NCBI GenBank assembly: GCA_910577655.1
Contig: CAJTOW010000156.1
Location: 1-7,841, forward strand
Direction of reading: 5' to 3'
DNA: 7,841 bases
Source: an uncultured Lachnospiraceae bacterium
GTDB taxonomy: Bacteria > Bacillota > Clostridia > Lachnospirales > Lachnospiraceae
Each line of letters opens with the position of its first letter. The stretch's first letter is position 1. Position numbers and translations under genes: made by a program. The notes beneath the pieces are model-generated. The model was not told where the DNA came from, ran no database searches, and worked only from the letters and a program-made list of their open reading frames with translations. Shown here piece by piece: positions 6,837 through 7,841 of this stretch.

Positions 6837-6843
6837 ACCTCCT
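6837..6843 (-). promoter_or_regulatory. Ribosome binding site supporting a TTG start for yidC
   Basis: AGGAGGT on the minus strand is separated by 7 bases from TTG at 6830-6828. The first in-frame ATG would cut off the N-terminal 27 residues, so the rare TTG is the better-supported start. The site lies in the 19-base yidD-yidC gap. Confidence 0.8.
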
Positions 6844-6849
6844 CATAAG

Positions 6850-7065
6850 CTACGGAACTGGATCATAACCGCCTTCTGCCCATGGATGACACCGCAGTAT
6901 CCTCTTCACGGACAACCATAGTCCTTTCACCACACCATACTTCTGGAGTGCTTCAATGGCGTATTGTGAGCACGTAGGTGTGTAAATACAGTGAATGTTC
7001 ATCTTCATCGGGGACAAGAAGATCTGGTACCCCCGGATCATTATGATCAATATTTCCTTAATCAT
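6850..7065 (-). CDS. yidD: Membrane protein insertion efficiency factor YidD
   Basis: YidD is a small, membrane-associated, highly conserved protein that assists YidC-dependent insertion. Its gene nearly always lies between rnpA and yidC. The product is 71 residues from the ATG at 7065, or 73 from the GTG at 7071. Visible features are a short amphipathic or hydrophobic N-terminus (MIKEILIIMIRGYQIFLSP), the Cys-containing CIYTPTCSQYA block that matches the family's PTCSxY motif, and the C-terminal RCHPWAEGGYDPVP signature. It overlaps the end of rnpA by 8 bases, or 14 with the GTG start, suggesting translational coupling. The ribosome binding site is weak for either start. The ATG is preferred because it fits the family N-terminus. 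Confidence 0.93.
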   Translation of the reverse strand: MIKEILIIMIRGYQIFLSPMKMNIHCIYTPTCSQYAIEALQKYGVVKGLWLSVKRILRCHPWAEGGYDPVP

Positions 7066-7411
7066 ATTCACTTCGATTCTCTACAATGTTATGCAGTCCG
7101 CACAAATGCATAAATGCACGCTCAATTATTTTGTAATCTGCTTCCTTTGCTGTGGCTCGTACCACAACCACAATGTCTGATCCCTGTTTCAATGTGCTGT
7201 TATGAAGCCGGAACGCCTCCCGCAAAAGCCGGATCAGGCGGTGTCTCACCACACTGTTTCCCACCTTTTTGCTGACGGAGATCCCGATCCTGTTCCCCGG
7301 CCCCCCTGTCTTTTTCACATACATCACCAACTGCTTATTGGCGTAGGATTTCCCTAAACGGTATACCTCCTGGAAATCCCTGTTCTTTTTGATACTTGGA
7401 AAATTCTTCAT
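7058..7411 (-). CDS. rnpA: Ribonuclease P protein component
   Basis: RnpA is the basic protein subunit of RNase P. It helps the catalytic RNA bind and cleave the 5' leader of pre-tRNAs. The 117-residue product has the usual length, and begins with MKNFPSIKKNRDFQEVYRLG, typical of the family. The RNR signature region is SKKVGNSVVRHRLIRLLRE at 47-65. The usual Asn of the R-N-R motif is His57 here, a substitution I believe occurs in other clostridia. A GGAG site 5 bases before the ATG at 7411 fixes the start. The frame stays open upstream to 7531, but that extension only reads rpmH in another frame. The gene is 61 bases downstream of rpmH, behind a terminator-like hairpin, and overlaps yidD at its end. 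Confidence 0.96.
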   Translation of the reverse strand: MKNFPSIKKNRDFQEVYRLGKSYANKQLVMYVKKTGGPGNRIGISVSKKVGNSVVRHRLIRLLREAFRLHNSTLKQGSDIVVVVRATAKEADYKIIERAFMHLCGLHNIVENRSEYD

Positions 7412-7432
7412 TTTTTCTCCATATAGAAGAAC

Positions 7433-7458
7433 AAAAAAGGCCACAATCTCTTGTGACC
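7433..7458 (-). terminator. Terminator-like attenuator hairpin between rpmH and rnpA
   Basis: In the minus-strand transcript GGTCACAA (7451-7458) pairs with TTGTGGCC (7439-7446), one pair being a U-G wobble, around a GAGA tetraloop (7447-7450). Six T residues follow immediately (7433-7438). This is a compact intrinsic terminator. Since no promoter is evident before rnpA, it probably acts partially, letting abundant L34 and scarce RnpA be made from one promoter. Confidence 0.75.
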
Positions 7459-7472
7459 CTGGTTCCCTAAGC

Positions 7473-7607
7473 TTAAGCTGATAATCTGGCTCTGCCCTTC
7501 GCTCTTCTGGCTGCCAGTACCTTTCTTCCACCTGGAGTACTCATTCTGGCTCTGAAACCATGAACTTTAGATCTCTGCCTGTTCTTAGGCTGAAATGTCA
7601 TCTTCAT
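7473..7607 (-). CDS. rpmH: 50S ribosomal protein L34 (bL34)
   Basis: L34 is a tiny basic protein of the large ribosomal subunit that packs into 23S rRNA. The 44-residue reading frame begins MKMTFQPKNRQRSKVHGFR and continues through ARMSTPGGRKVLAARRAKGR to RLSA, matching the family in length and nearly every residue. One small deviation is Ala40, where KGRKxLSA is common. AGGAGGT at 7616-7622 lies 8 bases before the ATG at 7607, an ideal site. The stop is TAA at 7473-7475. It is the first gene of the leftward unit, downstream of a strong promoter and upstream of an attenuator-like hairpin. Confidence 0.97.
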   Translation of the reverse strand: MKMTFQPKNRQRSKVHGFRARMSTPGGRKVLAARRAKGRARLSA

Positions 7608-7678
7608 ATCGCTGCACCTCCTCTGCGATCAAATATTATCTGATTAGCACATTGTATTTGAAATCAAACATCTCTTCG

Positions 7679-7707
7679 ATTATATAGAAAATATGCGGCT
7701 TCGTCAA
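7679..7707 (-). promoter_or_regulatory. Sigma-A promoter of the rpmH-rnpA-yidD-yidC-jag unit
   Basis: On the minus strand TTGACG (7702-7707) and TATAAT (7679-7684) are separated by exactly 17 bases. The hexamers match 5 of 6 and 6 of 6 consensus positions. Expected initiation is near 7670-7673, giving a leader of about 65 bases before rpmH. AT-rich sequence lies just upstream of the -35 (7722-7750), consistent with an UP-like region. Strength and position are typical of a ribosomal protein gene. Confidence 0.88.
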
Positions 7708-7841
7708 GTATTTTCTCGCAGGTTCTTTTTAAAATTGTAGCAAATATTGTAGCAGTTGTTGCTGTTCATGGGGGTGATGTTCCGGAAGGTACGCTCTGGA
7801 AAAAGTTTTCCCCGGATTGCGGGTTTCGGATGCAGAAACTC
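7708..7841. other. Upstream region towards the expected dnaA/oriC side
   Basis: By conserved gene order dnaA and the origin should lie beyond the right edge. I found no TTATCCACA-type DnaA box on either strand here. A 9-bp direct repeat ATTGTAGCA occurs at 7734-7742 and 7746-7754, just upstream of the rpmH -35 element. Plus-strand frames are open to the edge (for example ATG at 7768), but they have no recognisable N-terminus and are too short to call. Confidence 0.5.

Noticed and set aside
7412..7531. N-terminal extension of rnpA
   Set aside because: The extension reads rpmH DNA out of frame. rpmH itself encodes a nearly perfect L34, and rnpA has its own ribosome site next to the ATG at 7411.
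7608..7841. Origin of replication with DnaA boxes
   Set aside because: Gene order suggests oriC is nearby, but no TTATCCACA-like site was found on either strand in this part.
7768..7841. Start of a plus-strand gene at the right edge
   Set aside because: Two frames are open to the edge, but neither has a ribosome binding site or resembles the start of DnaA. About 25 codons is too little evidence.

Overview
This window is an ordinary housekeeping segment from a Firmicute, most likely a gut clostridium of the Lachnospiraceae. The evidence is gene order and protein character: rpmH, rnpA, yidD, yidC, jag (khpB), mnmE and mnmG, all read leftward on the minus strand. This is the conserved block that normally lies just beside dnaA and oriC in Firmicutes. 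Genus cannot be fixed by eye.

Layout in the direction of transcription (right to left). The right end (7608-7841) is the leader of the block, with a near-consensus sigma-A promoter (TTGACG, 17-base spacer, TATAAT) and a strong ribosome binding site before rpmH. rpmH (7473-7607, ribosomal protein L34) is followed by a short intrinsic-terminator-like hairpin (7433-7458), then rnpA (7058-7411), yidD (6850-7065, overlapping rnpA), yidC (5520-6830, TTG start) and jag (4027-5421). A perfect 13-bp stem hairpin with a T-rich tract (3891-3939) ends the first transcription unit. mnmE (2374-3774) and mnmG (114-2024) follow, separated by an unusually long 349-base spacer. The ribosomal methylase gene rsmG, which often follows mnmG directly, does not start in the 113 bases left.

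Functionally the genes form three groups: translation machinery and RNA processing (L34, RNase P protein), the YidC/YidD membrane-protein insertion pathway with the RNA-binding partner Jag, and the MnmE/MnmG pair that makes the cmnm5U34 tRNA wobble modification.

The non-routine material is in the spacers. Between mnmE and mnmG is a 166-bp imperfect palindrome (2179-2344) with 13-bp perfect terminal inverted repeats and exact geometric symmetry, resembling a miniature transposable element. The spacers also hold diverged copies of a short segment (about 2062-2151, 25-117 and 3803-3850, plus a possible inverted scrap at 2345-2373). These share spaced DNA blocks and coding-like similarity around a VSELL-type peptide, suggesting a dispersed repeat or decayed small-ORF family. 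Jag carries a long Arg/Gly-rich linker built from a 42-bp tandem repeat. I see no new multi-gene system, defence locus or CRISPR array here.
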